DNA of 64,000 bases from Labilibaculum manganireducens (GCF_002843385.1 NZ_MVDE01000015.1:1-64000); one strand, 5' to 3'; positions 39,208 to 49,465 are shown, counted from the first letter of the stretch. Notes: generated from the letters alone by a model not told the origin. Numbers and translations: made by a program.

Positions 39208-40656
39208 CTATTCGTAATGAACTATTTTTAATACCATTCCCGGTACTAATTTCTTAGAACGGGTTATACTATTTAATTCAACCAAATCGGTAGTCGATTC
39301 AAGTTGAAATCTATCTGCAATCGAGCTTAAACTATCTCCAGTCTGAACTTCATAAAGTAAAAAACTACTTTTTTTCAATAAAGGATCCCTTTGTGGCTTT
39401 TGAGCCAAGGTATCGGAAGGGTAAACCCAGATTTTCAGTTTTTGTCCAATAAAAATATCAGGACTATCCATCTCATTCCATTCCTTGATATTATTTATTG
39501 TACAGCCGTACTTCATTGCAATTTTATGAAAATACTCTCCCGCCTCTACACTATGTATTATACAGTATTTCCCCTCAGTCGTTGAAAGATCCTTTTGAAG
39601 ATCAAGATATTTTTTAGGCTCATCCTTCATTCCGTAAATAACCTCTTCCAAATCAATAAATTTGCCCACTTTTCCTATTGGAAGAATCAATTTAGCCGGA
39701 AGTTCACACAAAGGAATCAAATCACACTTGTAAATTGGATTTAACTCCCGAACTGCCTCTATGGGTAAATCAAGCACTTTGGCAACATGTTGAAACGAAA
39801 TTGGCTTATTTACAGTAACTGGAGATATTCTAAAGTATGGATATACATTTTTCGCAGGAACAATATTGTGTTCGGAACTATAATTCATGACATAATTAAC
39901 GGCTATAAATGCCGGCACGTAATTTCTGGTTTGTTCGGGAAGATAAGGTGATATTTCCCAGAAATCAGTCTTTCCTCCTGAACGTTGAATCGCTTCACGC
40001 ACAATACCAGGCCCTCCGTTGTAAGCTGCCAATGCGAGTTTCCAATCACCAAAAATCCGATACAAATACTGAAGATATTTGCAGGCTGCTTCTGTTGATT
40101 TCTCCGGATCCATTCTCTCATCAATATACGAAGTGATTCTTAAGTCGAACATTTTACTGGCATTAAACATGAACTGCCATAAGCCAATGGCTCCTGATCG
40201 TGATTTTGCTTTAGGGTCCAAAGCTGATTCTATAACTGATAAATATTTCAATTCCAATGGAAGCTGGTACTTATCCAAATACTCTTCGAACAAAGGGAAA
40301 TACAATTCGGAACGCTCTATAATTTTTGCGGTTTTTTCACGATGCCTAATTGCATATGCGTCAATATATCTTCTGACAATTGGCTTAAAATCCAACTGAA
40401 CCGGACTTTTTGCATTGAGCTTATCCATCCTCTCCTGATATACTTCATCAGAAAAAACTGGAATATAATTAGCATCCATTACAGTATTTTCCGGAAGATC
40501 TTCTTTCAATATTTCCGAAGTGAAATGAATCAAGCGCTGATTGATTTCATTAATATTCTCAGGCTTTTCTTTGTTCAGAATATTAAAAAGAGACTGTGCA
40601 TCTGCCTGAATAGCAAAAGCAAAGCAAATCAAAATAAGAAGTAAATATTTCCTCAT
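39208..40656 (-). CDS. Lytic transglycosylase with two LysM domains (MltD-like)
   Basis: This enzyme cleaves peptidoglycan. It has a signal peptide (MRKYLLLILICFAFAIQADA), then an SLT domain with the catalytic Glu (Glu143 from ATG 40656; ESALDPKAKSRSGAIGLWQF) and AYNGGPG. Two LysM repeats follow near 368-415 (HSVEAGEYFHKIAMKYG) and 434-480 (YEVQTGDSLSSIADRF), which bind the glycan. I start at the second Met, which gives a clean signal peptide; a frame opens four codons earlier. It is upstream of the DUF4837 gene. Confidence 0.93.
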   Translation of the reverse strand: MRKYLLLILICFAFAIQADAQSLFNILNKEKPENINEINQRLIHFTSEILKEDLPENTVMDANYIPVFSDEVYQERMDKLNAKSPVQLDFKPIVRRYIDAYAIRHREKTAKIIERSELYFPLFEEYLDKYQLPLELKYLSVIESALDPKAKSRSGAIGLWQFMFNASKMFDLRITSYIDERMDPEKSTEAACKYLQYLYRIFGDWKLALAAYNGGPGIVREAIQRSGGKTDFWEISPYLPEQTRNYVPAFIAVNYVMNYSSEHNIVPAKNVYPYFRISPVTVNKPISFQHVAKVLDLPIEAVRELNPIYKCDLIPLCELPAKLILPIGKVGKFIDLEEVIYGMKDEPKKYLDLQKDLSTTEGKYCIIHSVEAGEYFHKIAMKYGCTINNIKEWNEMDSPDIFIGQKLKIWVYPSDTLAQKPQRDPLLKKSSFLLYEVQTGDSLSSIADRFQLESTTDLVELNSITRSKKLVPGMVLKIVHYE

Positions 40657-40841
40657 ATATGTCAGCATTTAAATGCTCCTAAATTTCGTAAAATAATACG
40701 AAATGAAGATATTTCATCAACAAAATAACATAAAAAAAACATTTATTTCTAAATGTTCCGCTCAAAATGAATCTAAATAACTAAAAAGTTAGTTTTAAGA
40801 TCATTATTATTTTAATCCTATTCAGGGAAAAAGGACGTGAC

Positions 40842-40870
40842 AAAAAAGGCAGGAAGTAACTCCTGCCTTT
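40842..40870 (-). terminator. tatA terminator
   Basis: AAAGGCAGGA and TCCTGCCTTT flank a 6-nt loop, followed on the minus strand by TTT. It lies 6 nt after the tatA stop (40876). Confidence 0.75.
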
Positions 40871-40875
40871 CCCAT

Positions 40876-41076
40876 CTATTTATTGTCGGATTCTTTATCC
40901 TTACGTTTATCCTTATCGTCATCCATATCAGTAGCCTTTTTAAACTCTTTCATTCCCTGACCCAATCCTTTCATTAGTTCCGGAATTTTTTTTCCACCAA
41001 AAAGAAGTACAATTACAAATACTATAATTATAATTTGCCAGGGACCAACCATTCCGGCTAAAACAAAAAGGTTCAT
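40876..41076 (-). CDS. tatA: TatA/E twin-arginine translocase subunit
   Basis: TatA forms the pore of the Tat system that exports folded proteins. The 66-residue protein has the single TM segment PWQIIIIVFVIVLLFGGKKIPEL, the conserved hinge and FGxxKxP motif, then a helix and charged tail. Only tatA is here; tatC is not in the window. It lies 52 nt downstream of rseP on the same strand. Confidence 0.94.
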   Translation of the reverse strand: MNLFVLAGMVGPWQIIIIVFVIVLLFGGKKIPELMKGLGQGMKEFKKATDMDDDKDKRKDKESDNK

Positions 41077-41128
41077 ATCTATTTATTTAATGATTTAGAA
41101 TACTAAGTTACTAATTTTACTGAAATTT

Positions 41129-42484
41129 CTATTTCATATTAGAAATCCATTTTACAACATCATTACCATTTGCAAATAGTAAAAGACCAAACAACAGCAC
41201 CATTCCGGTTATCTGTGCATACTCCATAAACTTATCTCCTGGTTTTCTTCCTGTAATGATCTCATACATCAAAAACATTACATGTCCGCCATCCAAAGCC
41301 GGAATGGGAAGAATATTCATGATCGCCAAAATGATTGAGAGAAATGCAGTCAGATTCCAAAAGGCCTCCCAATTCCAAACACCCGGAAAAATATTACCAA
41401 TAGTTATAAAACCACCTATTGATTTATATGCTTTAGTTTCAGAAGAGAAAATCAGTTTAAACTGTTTTAAATAGGATCCGAGCTTATCAATCCCTTTATT
41501 AAAACCTGCAGGAATTGATTCAACGAAAGTGTACTCCAATGTTTCATACTCGAACAAACCCGATTCTATTTGTGGATAGAATCCAATTTTCCCATCATCT
41601 CCAACAGTTAGCTGAACTTGTTCGGACTTTCCGTCTCGATTCAACTGAACCAAAATACTTTTACTCTTCTTCGACTGTAAAAAAGTCTGAAATTGATCGT
41701 AGTAGCTGAAACCAACAGAATCAATCGATACAATTTTATCTCCTTTCAAAATTCCGGCCTCACTTGCAGGAGATTCTTTCAACACTTTTCCAATAGAAAC
41801 AGCACTGTAAGGATAACGAATATCAAACACAGGACTTAAAGAGAATCCCTTACTGCTTTCCTCCAATAATGCCGGCACAAAAGAAGAAGGAATATCAATA
41901 CTTAGCTGCTCATTATTTCTTATGAATTGAATCGACTTAGGACTATTTAGCAAGATATCCGGAACGATATCATTAAACTTTTTTACTTTTTGATTATCCA
42001 AAGCAACAATTTTGTCACCATCCTGCAATCCAATACTCTCGGCCAAAGAATCACAAACAACACCATACTTCACATTTTCCGCCGGCAGATATTGCTCACC
42101 CCAAGTGTAAAGCACTGCAACATAAATAACAAATGCAAGAACAAAGTTCACCAAAACACCACCTACCATGATCAATAACCTTTGCCATGCCGGTTTCGAT
42201 CTGAATTCATAAGGCTCAGGAGGCAATTTCATCTGCTCCTTATCCATCGATTCATCAATCATTCCTGATATTTTCACATAACCACCAAGAGGCAGCCATC
42301 CAATACCGTATTCTGTTTCTCCTTTTTTAAATTTAAACAAAGAAAATCCAGGATCGAAAAACATGTAAAACTTTTCAACTCTGGTTTTGAATAATTTTGC
42401 AAAGGTAAAATGCCCCAATTCATGCAACACAACCAAGATGGACAGACTCAACAAAAACTGTCCTATTTTAACGATTACTTCCAT
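41129..42484 (-). CDS. rseP: RseP-type site-2 zinc metalloprotease
   Basis: This inner-membrane protease cuts substrates within the membrane, for example anti-sigma factors (family knowledge). The 451-residue protein has HELGH at 21-25, a PDZ region in the middle (ILKGDKIVSIDSVGFSYYDQF), and the second zinc motif NILPIPALDGGHV. It has about four TM helices. It lies 78 nt after dxr, and this dxr-rseP order is common. The substrate in this organism cannot be read here. Confidence 0.93.
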   Translation of the reverse strand: MEVIVKIGQFLLSLSILVVLHELGHFTFAKLFKTRVEKFYMFFDPGFSLFKFKKGETEYGIGWLPLGGYVKISGMIDESMDKEQMKLPPEPYEFRSKPAWQRLLIMVGGVLVNFVLAFVIYVAVLYTWGEQYLPAENVKYGVVCDSLAESIGLQDGDKIVALDNQKVKKFNDIVPDILLNSPKSIQFIRNNEQLSIDIPSSFVPALLEESSKGFSLSPVFDIRYPYSAVSIGKVLKESPASEAGILKGDKIVSIDSVGFSYYDQFQTFLQSKKSKSILVQLNRDGKSEQVQLTVGDDGKIGFYPQIESGLFEYETLEYTFVESIPAGFNKGIDKLGSYLKQFKLIFSSETKAYKSIGGFITIGNIFPGVWNWEAFWNLTAFLSIILAIMNILPIPALDGGHVMFLMYEIITGRKPGDKFMEYAQITGMVLLFGLLLFANGNDVVKWISNMK

Positions 42485-42562
42485 TCAATTTCAATTAATA
42501 ATTTAAACTCTTTGCCGACTAATAGGATCAGCAAATTAGCGGATGCCTAAGATAGGTATTTT

Positions 42563-43711
42563 TTACAACATAGATAATGCCAGTTTCCTTGCTTCCTTAT
42601 CTGTTAACACATAATCTTCGTAGGTTGGATTTTTAATAAATCCGGTTTTGTGCATACAGTCTTCTATAATATCGCTCATTCGTAGAAACCCAACTTCATC
42701 TCTTAAAAAGGCATCAACAACTATTTCGTTGGCAGCATTTACAATACATGGTAAATTCCCGCCTTTTTCCATTGCCTGAAAAGCCAGATTTAAATTTTTA
42801 AAATTCTTTGAATCGGCCGCTTCGAAACTCAAATTCGGATAATCTAAAAAATTAAAACGTGGAAAATCTGTTTTTAATCTTTTCGGATAGGTAAGAGCAA
42901 ACTGAATAGGTAATTTCATATCCGGCAATCCCATTTGTGCTTTCATCGATCCATCTTCAAACTGCACTATTGAGTGCACAATTGATTGCGGATGCACAAT
43001 CACATCAATTTGAGAAGCTTTTAAATCGAACAGCCATTTGGCTTCAATCGCCTCAAAACCTTTATTCATCATACTGGCAGAGTCAATGGTTATTTTTGCT
43101 CCCATGTCCCAGTTTGGATGCTGCAAGGCTTGCTTAGAACTTACGTTTTCTAGAAATTTTTTATCCTTGCCTCGAAACGGTCCTCCCGAAGCGGTCAAAT
43201 AAATCTTTTCAATCGAATTATCGAACTCGCCGGATAAGCACTGAAAGATTGCTGAGTGTTCAGAATCAACAGGGTAAATATTAACACCATTCTCTAAGGC
43301 TAATTTTTGAATAATTTCACCGGCAACCACAAGAGTTTCCTTATTTGCCAGAGCAATATTCTTTTTTGCCTCAATTGCTTTAATAGTGGGAAGAAGTCCT
43401 GAATATCCAACCATTGCTGTAACCACAATATCGATTGCTGACATTTGCACGACTTGTGCTATTGCATCAATTCCTGCATAAACCTTTATGGGTTCATTTT
43501 TTAAAGCTTCGGAAAGCTCAGTGTATTTTTCTTCGCAGGCAATAACAACAACATCGGGATGAAATTTTTTCGCTTGCTGAATCAACAGCTCAATATTATT
43601 ATTCGCCGTCAGCACATCCACAATAAATTCATCAGGATTGGCTTCCACCACTTCTAAGGTCTGCGTTCCAATGGAACCTGTAGATCCCAAAATGGCAATA
43701 TGTTTACTCAT
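42563..43711 (-). CDS. dxr: DXP reductoisomerase Dxr
   Basis: Dxr makes MEP from DXP in the non-mevalonate isoprenoid pathway, using NADPH. The protein (382 residues from ATG 43711) has the dinucleotide motif GSTGSIGTQTLEV, LANKETLVVAGE, and YPVDSEHSAIFQCL with metal-binding acids. A TTG three bases upstream also opens the frame, but ATG is preferred. It lies upstream of rseP and downstream of the M23 peptidase. Confidence 0.96.
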   Translation of the reverse strand: MSKHIAILGSTGSIGTQTLEVVEANPDEFIVDVLTANNNIELLIQQAKKFHPDVVVIACEEKYTELSEALKNEPIKVYAGIDAIAQVVQMSAIDIVVTAMVGYSGLLPTIKAIEAKKNIALANKETLVVAGEIIQKLALENGVNIYPVDSEHSAIFQCLSGEFDNSIEKIYLTASGGPFRGKDKKFLENVSSKQALQHPNWDMGAKITIDSASMMNKGFEAIEAKWLFDLKASQIDVIVHPQSIVHSIVQFEDGSMKAQMGLPDMKLPIQFALTYPKRLKTDFPRFNFLDYPNLSFEAADSKNFKNLNLAFQAMEKGGNLPCIVNAANEIVVDAFLRDEVGFLRMSDIIEDCMHKTGFIKNPTYEDYVLTDKEARKLALSML

Positions 43712-43735
43712 CAATAATTAGAGTTTTGTTTGTAG

Positions 43736-44608
43736 TTAGAATTTGATATAATCCTCAGGATTTAAAGCTTGCCCATTGTGCCACAACTCGAAATGCAAAT
43801 GAGGTCCGGATGTAAGCTCTCCCGAATTCCCCAGTAAAGCAATTGCCTCGCCGGCTTTTACGTGCTCGCCTGTTTTCTTCAACAGTTCAGAATTGTGCTT
43901 GTAAACCGACAATAAATTGTTCGAATGTTGAATTTGAATAACGTAACCAGTATTTAGTGTCCATTCTGAAAACACAACGGTTCCATCCAATACCGATGAG
44001 ATTCTTTCATTCAGTCCCCCGACAATGTCGGTACCAAAATGCTCAATTTTACTATCGTAATGATTAGAAACCATACCGTTAATTGGTGCAAAAAAATAGG
44101 TGTTGGATAAACCTCGTGCTTTGGGAGCACTCCCAAGAGATAAATTATATTTCTCATCCTCCTCATGCTCTTTCCGAAAAGCAGAATCATTCGAAGAGAT
44201 ACTAAAGCTTAAATCTTTGTATTTGGGATCGACAATTGAATCATCGGCATTCTCAACAACATTATCGAAATCATTTCCTGAAATAACATTTCGAATTCCT
44301 TGAAAAAAGCGATCTCTTTTATCCAGTTCTGCAATAAGGGAATCTGCTAAAATCGCGTTATCCTCAATGTTTTTTCGCATTTCTCCATCGGGGTAACCGG
44401 GAATATATTCACGTAACGGAGTAAATGCAATAAGTAAAGTCACCAACGCGATAAGGATAATTGAAAACAATCCAGTTACCGTAAAAACATTTAAACGTGA
44501 TAATCGAATCGATAACACCTCATCAAAAGTACCTTCATTGGAAATAGTTAACCTGTATTTGTTTTTTAATTTCTCAAGTAAAGGCTTTTTCTCTTTTAAA
44601 CGACTCAT
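43736..44608 (-). CDS. Membrane-anchored M23 endopeptidase
   Basis: This protein should cut peptidoglycan cross-links, or act as a LytM-type regulator, in the periplasm. Of 290 residues, a cytosolic tail of about 40 precedes one TM helix (VFTVTGLFSIILIALVTLLIAF, about 41-62). The M23 domain follows with Zn ligands His190 and Asp194 (HFGTDIVG) and the HLH pair His270/His272 in SGPHLHFELWHNG. All catalytic residues look intact. It lies 21 nt upstream of dxr. Confidence 0.92.
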   Translation of the reverse strand: MSRLKEKKPLLEKLKNKYRLTISNEGTFDEVLSIRLSRLNVFTVTGLFSIILIALVTLLIAFTPLREYIPGYPDGEMRKNIEDNAILADSLIAELDKRDRFFQGIRNVISGNDFDNVVENADDSIVDPKYKDLSFSISSNDSAFRKEHEEDEKYNLSLGSAPKARGLSNTYFFAPINGMVSNHYDSKIEHFGTDIVGGLNERISSVLDGTVVFSEWTLNTGYVIQIQHSNNLLSVYKHNSELLKKTGEHVKAGEAIALLGNSGELTSGPHLHFELWHNGQALNPEDYIKF

Positions 44609-44690
44609 AATGAACGGATCTAAAATATTTACGCAAAGGTAAGAGAATTAGCGTAAAATGTTTACTTCTGAGAAGGTAAAAATTGCCAAT

Positions 44691-44724
44691 AAAAAAGGGC
44701 TTTGGATTTCTCCAAAGCCCTTTT
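44691..44724 (-). terminator. tRNA-fMet terminator
   Basis: AAAAGGGCTTTGGA and TCCAAAGCCCTTTT form a 14-bp stem with a TTTC loop. On the minus strand a T run follows. It lies 6 nt beyond the 3' end of the first tRNA. Confidence 0.85.
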
Positions 44725-44729
44725 GCTAG

Positions 44730-44801
<72 letters not shown>

Positions 44802-44864
44802 ATATATTTTCGAAAGATACTATCTTTTATTTCTTGTTTAGGCCTGCTTAATCCTAATTCTTAG

Positions 44865-44936
<72 letters not shown>

Positions 44937-44970
44937 ATATATTTTAAGAAATATCTTTCGTTTTGCGGTT

Positions 44971-45002
44971 GCAAAGATAGGAGGCTTTTGTTCGAAAACA
45001 AA
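44971..45002 (-). promoter_or_regulatory. tRNA-fMet promoter
   Basis: On the minus strand TTTG (45002 down to 44999), a 19-nt spacer, and TATCTTTGC (44979 down to 44971): a consensus Bacteroidota promoter, about 35 nt before the first tRNA. Confidence 0.75.
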
Positions 45003-45099
45003 ATTATACTGATAAAATTTAAACAAATCCTTACTGGCACTGCTTTAAACAAAGATATAAGCACTGTTTACCACGCAGATACGTCTCCAAAAAAATATC

Positions 45100-45552
45100 C
45101 TACACAGCTTGCAGTACAACATCTTTAACATCTAAAAATGCTTCTTCTAAAATTGTCATTTTCGAGAACATGAATTCGAAATAGCTTTTCCATTCACCCT
45201 TGTTATAAATCGATGCTCCTTCCAAATGATAATAAATCATACCTACATCTTTAAATCCCTCGATAAAATAGTCTTTCTCCCATTTTAAATCCGCTCCGCA
45301 AGTACTCATTATTACAGGCTTATACTTTTCGAACTGTTCATAAACAGAATGTCTTTTCGAATCCAACTTACTGTCTATCTGAATAATAACAAACGCTCCA
45401 TTCTCATTCAGATCAAACTTTAACTGCACTTCCTTAATCTGAGTTCCACGTAAAACCCATGAGGTCATCTTTCTTCCCTTTTCTTTTGAATATCTCTTAA
45501 ATCCATCCCAAAATTGGATTTTGACTTCTTTAGATTCTTCTTTAGTATACAT
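45100..45552 (-). CDS. DUF4268-like protein
   Basis: This 150-residue protein carries a domain resembling DUF4268: KIQFWDGFKRYSKEKG, WVLRGTQIKEVQLKFDLNE and the region around EKYKPVIMSTCG. That domain often forms the C-terminus of larger proteins linked to nuclease or defence contexts, but here it stands alone. No signal peptide is seen. The role is unknown. It stands alone between the tRNA promoter and the divergent phosphatase gene. Confidence 0.6.
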   Translation of the reverse strand: MYTKEESKEVKIQFWDGFKRYSKEKGRKMTSWVLRGTQIKEVQLKFDLNENGAFVIIQIDSKLDSKRHSVYEQFEKYKPVIMSTCGADLKWEKDYFIEGFKDVGMIYYHLEGASIYNKGEWKSYFEFMFSKMTILEEAFLDVKDVVLQAV

Positions 45553-45686
45553 AGCTCTGCTTTTTTTTTACAAAAATAAGGATATCTTACAAGATATAAT
45601 GGTTTAGAGGAATATGAATCCGCATTTAATTAAAATGGAAATTAATCTTATCTTTAAACACTCTAAATAACGCAATCAGATAATTA

Positions 45687-46835
45687 ATGCAGATAAAACA
45701 GGTCTACATATATTTACTCCTCATATTATTGCTTGGTTCTTTTCAGTCTCACGCATCTTTTGACCTGGACACAATTTGCAAAGACTCCTTGATTGTTGCC
45801 AGCTATGTGGAAGGTCCGCATGTTAGATATATTTCTCCAACAAGAGTGGAGGCTTTCTACATTGTTCACGACAGCATAAAAAACAAAACCAGAAAAATAA
45901 GCAAGACTTTTCGGTTTAAGAATGACACAGTAACCTTCCTCGGATTTGCAGGAAATGATACTCTGACTTATATTATTCCTGATAAAATAAAACCTGAGAC
46001 AGGGGAAAACCCTTCAAATAATAAGATAGTCGTTCTGGGAGATATCCATGGGGAATTTGAATCATTATTGGCTATTCTTCGCTACAACAAAATTATTGAT
46101 GAAAAAAACAAATGGAATTTTGGTGATGGACAAATCGTTTTTACCGGCGATGTATTTGACAGAGGAGATAAAGTAACAGAATGCTTATGGTTCATTTTTC
46201 AATTGGAAATTCAAGCGAAAAAACAAGGTGGAATGGTTCATTACCTTCTGGGAAACCATGAAATGATGGCTTTACTTTTTGATGATAGATATGTTGTTGA
46301 TAAATATCAGCATGCGGCTCATTATATTCACTTTCATTACTCACATTTTTTCGACAAACATTCGGTTTTGGGCAAATGGCTGCGATCTAAAAACACAATT
46401 GTTCGTATTGGAGAACAGTTATTTGTGCATGGTGGTATTTCTCCCGATCTTTTAGAGAAAAAAATGAGTATTGATGAAGTAAATACCGTTATGAGATACC
46501 ACTTAAATAATTATACCGAACTAAAAGACACGACATTAGTTGATTTATTTTTATATTCAAATAGTCCGTTATGGTATCGCGGCTATTTATCAAGAACACC
46601 AAAATATGACCGTATATCTTTACAGGAAGTACTAAAGACACTTGATTTTTATCATGCCAACGTTATTATTTTTGGACACACTCCTGTCGCTAAAGTATAT
46701 CCATTTTATTCGTTTAAACTAATTGGAATGGATGTGCCCATAGGCGATCCCAACTATATTGATCAGGGCTTACTTATAGAGAATCAGAAATATTATCGGA
46801 TATTTGCACATAAGGAAAAAGAACGGTTACAATAA
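45687..46835 (+). CDS. Secreted PPP-type metallophosphoesterase
   Basis: This predicted phosphatase has a signal peptide (MQIKQVYIYLLLILLLGSFQSHA) and a metallophosphoesterase core: GDIHG at 118-122, GDVFDRG at 154-160, GNHE at 189-192, HGGIS and FGHTP near the end. This pattern fits the PPP superfamily, close to Shewanella-like phosphatases. The first 110 residues form a beta-rich extension. It is upstream of the DUF4956 gene by 12 nt and the CotH-like gene, forming an apparent operon. The natural substrate is unknown. Confidence 0.88.
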   Translation: MQIKQVYIYLLLILLLGSFQSHASFDLDTICKDSLIVASYVEGPHVRYISPTRVEAFYIVHDSIKNKTRKISKTFRFKNDTVTFLGFAGNDTLTYIIPDKIKPETGENPSNNKIVVLGDIHGEFESLLAILRYNKIIDEKNKWNFGDGQIVFTGDVFDRGDKVTECLWFIFQLEIQAKKQGGMVHYLLGNHEMMALLFDDRYVVDKYQHAAHYIHFHYSHFFDKHSVLGKWLRSKNTIVRIGEQLFVHGGISPDLLEKKMSIDEVNTVMRYHLNNYTELKDTTLVDLFLYSNSPLWYRGYLSRTPKYDRISLQEVLKTLDFYHANVIIFGHTPVAKVYPFYSFKLIGMDVPIGDPNYIDQGLLIENQKYYRIFAHKEKERLQ

Positions 46836-46847
46836 AACGAAAACAAC

Positions 46848-47525
46848 ATGGAATTTATTACTGATATAATAACGAACCCAAATATTCCAACATCATTTAT
46901 GGACTCGAATAATATACTTGAATTATTATTCCGGTTCATACTTAATTTAGCAGTAACAGTTTTTGTAATCAATTACGTTTATTTCAGAGCTACAGGAAAA
47001 CGATCCTACGTTTTTACCTACATCATGATTAGTACAACCGTATTCTTTCTTTGTTTCTTACTTGGAAGTATTGAATTACAACTAGGTTTTGCTCTTGGAT
47101 TATTTGCAATCTTTGGAATTATCCGATACCGTACCGACACCATACCAATCCGGGAAATGACCTACCTTTTTCTTGTCATTACCATATCAGTTATTAATGC
47201 ATTAACCAGGGGTGAAGTTAGTTTTAGCGAAATTGCTTTTACCAACACAGCTTTCATGGCAACCACCTGGGTGATGGAAAGGGTATGGATGAAACGTCAT
47301 CTTGCAAGAAGAACCATAGTATACGACCGGCTTGATTTAATTCATCCCAGCAAGCATCAGGAATTAATTGATGACATAGAAACCCGGACAGGAATGGTAG
47401 TCGCAAAATTTAGTATCGGACAAATAGATTTGGCAAAAGGATATATAAAACTCATTGTATTCTACAAAGAGTCTGTAACTCCTAATATATTAACCGATGC
47501 CGAAATAAGCGAAAGGAGTACCTGA
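46848..47525 (+). CDS. DUF4956 membrane protein
   Basis: This 225-residue protein has about four TM helices within residues 25-145 (for example LLFRFILNLAVTVFVINYVYF and TYIMISTTVFFLCFLLGSIEL), then a cytosolic C-terminal domain. The GIIRYRTDTIPIREMTYLF loop is the family signature. DUF4956 is often found beside VTC-domain polyphosphate polymerases and CotH-type proteins; here a CotH-like gene follows by 19 nt, but no VTC gene is seen. Confidence 0.88.
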   Translation: MEFITDIITNPNIPTSFMDSNNILELLFRFILNLAVTVFVINYVYFRATGKRSYVFTYIMISTTVFFLCFLLGSIELQLGFALGLFAIFGIIRYRTDTIPIREMTYLFLVITISVINALTRGEVSFSEIAFTNTAFMATTWVMERVWMKRHLARRTIVYDRLDLIHPSKHQELIDDIETRTGMVVAKFSIGQIDLAKGYIKLIVFYKESVTPNILTDAEISERST

Positions 47526-47544
47526 CTAATAAAACATCTTTGTT

Positions 47545-48624
47545 ATGATAAAAATATTTCGACACAAGACTTTTCTGATACTCTTCCTATTCTCACTGGG
47601 ATGCACAAGACTATTTGCAATTGGTCAGGAAAAAATCGATTCTGTTTATCATGCTCCGGATTTATTTGAATCCGATTCACTTATTGAATTATCAATAACT
47701 ACTGATCTAAAGTCATTGGTTAAAGATGTAGGTGATAATAACAAATATCACAAGGGGAGACTCTCCTACCTACTTGGTGATTCGATTGTTTCCATGATTG
47801 TAGAGCTTAAAACCAGAGGTAATTTCAGGAAAGACCGCAGTATTTGTGCATTTCCCCCGTTAACTGTAAAATTCAACAAAGCAGAATCAAGCTATTCACT
47901 CTTTCACGATAACAATAAGCTAAAACTGGTTTCTCATTGTCAAAATCGAAACGATTGGTATGAACAAATGATTATCCATGAATATCTGATCTACAAAGCA
48001 TATAATATTTTCACACCTGAAAGTTTTAGGGTTCGTTTGGTAAAGATAACTTACAAAGACAGCAAAGAAGAAATGAAACCTCTGGAAAAATTTGCATTCT
48101 TTATAGAAGACTTTAAAAAAATGGCTGCAAGGAATGGCAAGATAGCCCGTTACGACAAAAAAGTTCATCAGGATCGTACCAACATCAGTAAGGTAACCAA
48201 ACTTGCCATCTTTCAATACATGGTTGGGAATACAGATTGGGGAGTTCCAACCCTTCATAACATCAAACTTATTTCGAAGACACCATCTTCTCGCTTAATA
48301 ACAGTACCCTATGATTTTGACTGGGCCAGTTTGGTAGATGCTCCCTATGCCGTCCCTAATGCAAAATTAGATATTCAGTCTATTCACGAACGGCTTTACA
48401 GAGGTTATCAACGAACCGCTGAAGAACTGGAATGCATTTTCAGGGAATTTAGAATGAAAAAAGAGTTTTTATACAAACTATACACGAATTGTCCTTATCT
48501 GGATGATAAAGAGAAAGAACGTGCCTTGAATTATTTCGATGAATTCTATGAAATAATAGACAATCCTAGAAGTGTAAAGTCAGAATTTATTGACGGCGCC
48601 CGAATTATCAAATACAAAAATTAA
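47545..48624 (+). CDS. CotH-kinase-like secreted protein
   Basis: This 359-residue protein has a signal sequence, then a beta-rich N-terminal part with ELKTRGNFRKDR (88-99), and a kinase-like part: WYEQMIIHEYLIYKAYNI, VGNTDWGVPTLHNIKLI (NTDWG at 229-233) and VPYDFDWASLVDAPYA (Asp residues 257 and 259). These two blocks fit the catalytic loop and metal-binding region of CotH-type kinases. Divergence is high, so catalytic activity is uncertain. It is the third gene after the phosphatase and DUF4956. Confidence 0.7.
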   Translation: MIKIFRHKTFLILFLFSLGCTRLFAIGQEKIDSVYHAPDLFESDSLIELSITTDLKSLVKDVGDNNKYHKGRLSYLLGDSIVSMIVELKTRGNFRKDRSICAFPPLTVKFNKAESSYSLFHDNNKLKLVSHCQNRNDWYEQMIIHEYLIYKAYNIFTPESFRVRLVKITYKDSKEEMKPLEKFAFFIEDFKKMAARNGKIARYDKKVHQDRTNISKVTKLAIFQYMVGNTDWGVPTLHNIKLISKTPSSRLITVPYDFDWASLVDAPYAVPNAKLDIQSIHERLYRGYQRTAEELECIFREFRMKKEFLYKLYTNCPYLDDKEKERALNYFDEFYEIIDNPRSVKSEFIDGARIIKYKN

Positions 48625-48689
48625 TTTAACAGATGCACATTTGATTCCATAGAAAATTCGATCTATTTTTACAGACAAATATTGCATCT

Positions 48690-49295
48690 ATGAATGAATT
48701 AGCCTCCTATTTACACAAAAATATGATTGAAGCCGGTTGCGACGAAGCAGGAAGAGGTTGTCTTGCCGGACCCGTATTCGCATCGGCAGTAATCTTACCT
48801 AAAAATTTCTCGAACAAAATATTAAACGATTCAAAAAAACTGTCAGAAAAAAACAGATATTTGCTTCGCGAAGTAATTCAGAAAGAAGCAATTGCCTGGG
48901 CAGTTGGAATTGTCAGCCACACCGAAATCGATCAGATTAATATTTTGAATGCTTCTTTTTTAGCTATGCACAGAGCTGTTGAGCAACTCAAAATTACACC
49001 TGAACATCTGCTTATTGATGGAAACCGCTTCACTCCTTATCCTAATATCAATCACACCTGTATCATAAAGGGAGATGGGAAATACTTATCGATTGCAGCG
49101 GCTTCTGTTTTGGCAAAAACCTATCGCGACGATTACATGTTATCCGAGCATGAGAAATTTCCTTGTTACGATTGGAAAAACAACAAAGGTTATCCAACCA
49201 AAAAACATCGCTTGGCCATTCAGGAGCACGGAATCAATCCCATCCACCGAAAAACCTTTTCTCTCCTGCCAAATCAATTAGAGTTGAAATTTTGA
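48690..49295 (+). CDS. rnhB: Ribonuclease HII
   Basis: RNase HII cleaves RNA in RNA-DNA hybrids, including single ribonucleotides. The 201-residue protein has [16 protein letters not shown] with Asp18 and Glu19, then LIDGNRF with the third Asp, and [15 protein letters not shown]. Length is normal. It begins 65 nt after the CotH-like gene and is probably a separate gene. Confidence 0.95.
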   Translation: MNELASYLHKNMIEAGCDEAGRGCLAGPVFASAVILPKNFSNKILNDSKKLSEKNRYLLREVIQKEAIAWAVGIVSHTEIDQINILNASFLAMHRAVEQLKITPEHLLIDGNRFTPYPNINHTCIIKGDGKYLSIAAASVLAKTYRDDYMLSEHEKFPCYDWKNNKGYPTKKHRLAIQEHGINPIHRKTFSLLPNQLELKF

Positions 49296-49465
49296 GGAAA
49301 AACAGCTCATTAACAAGCAATTATCAATTCTATTTAACGAGAAAAATACAGGGTTCATCTAATTTTCATGATCCAACAAAAATACAACACACTGATTAAT
49401 AGTTGATTGTTTTTTTATGCGCTTTTTAGCACTTTTCGAAGAAAAATGTAATTGTATATTAATAT

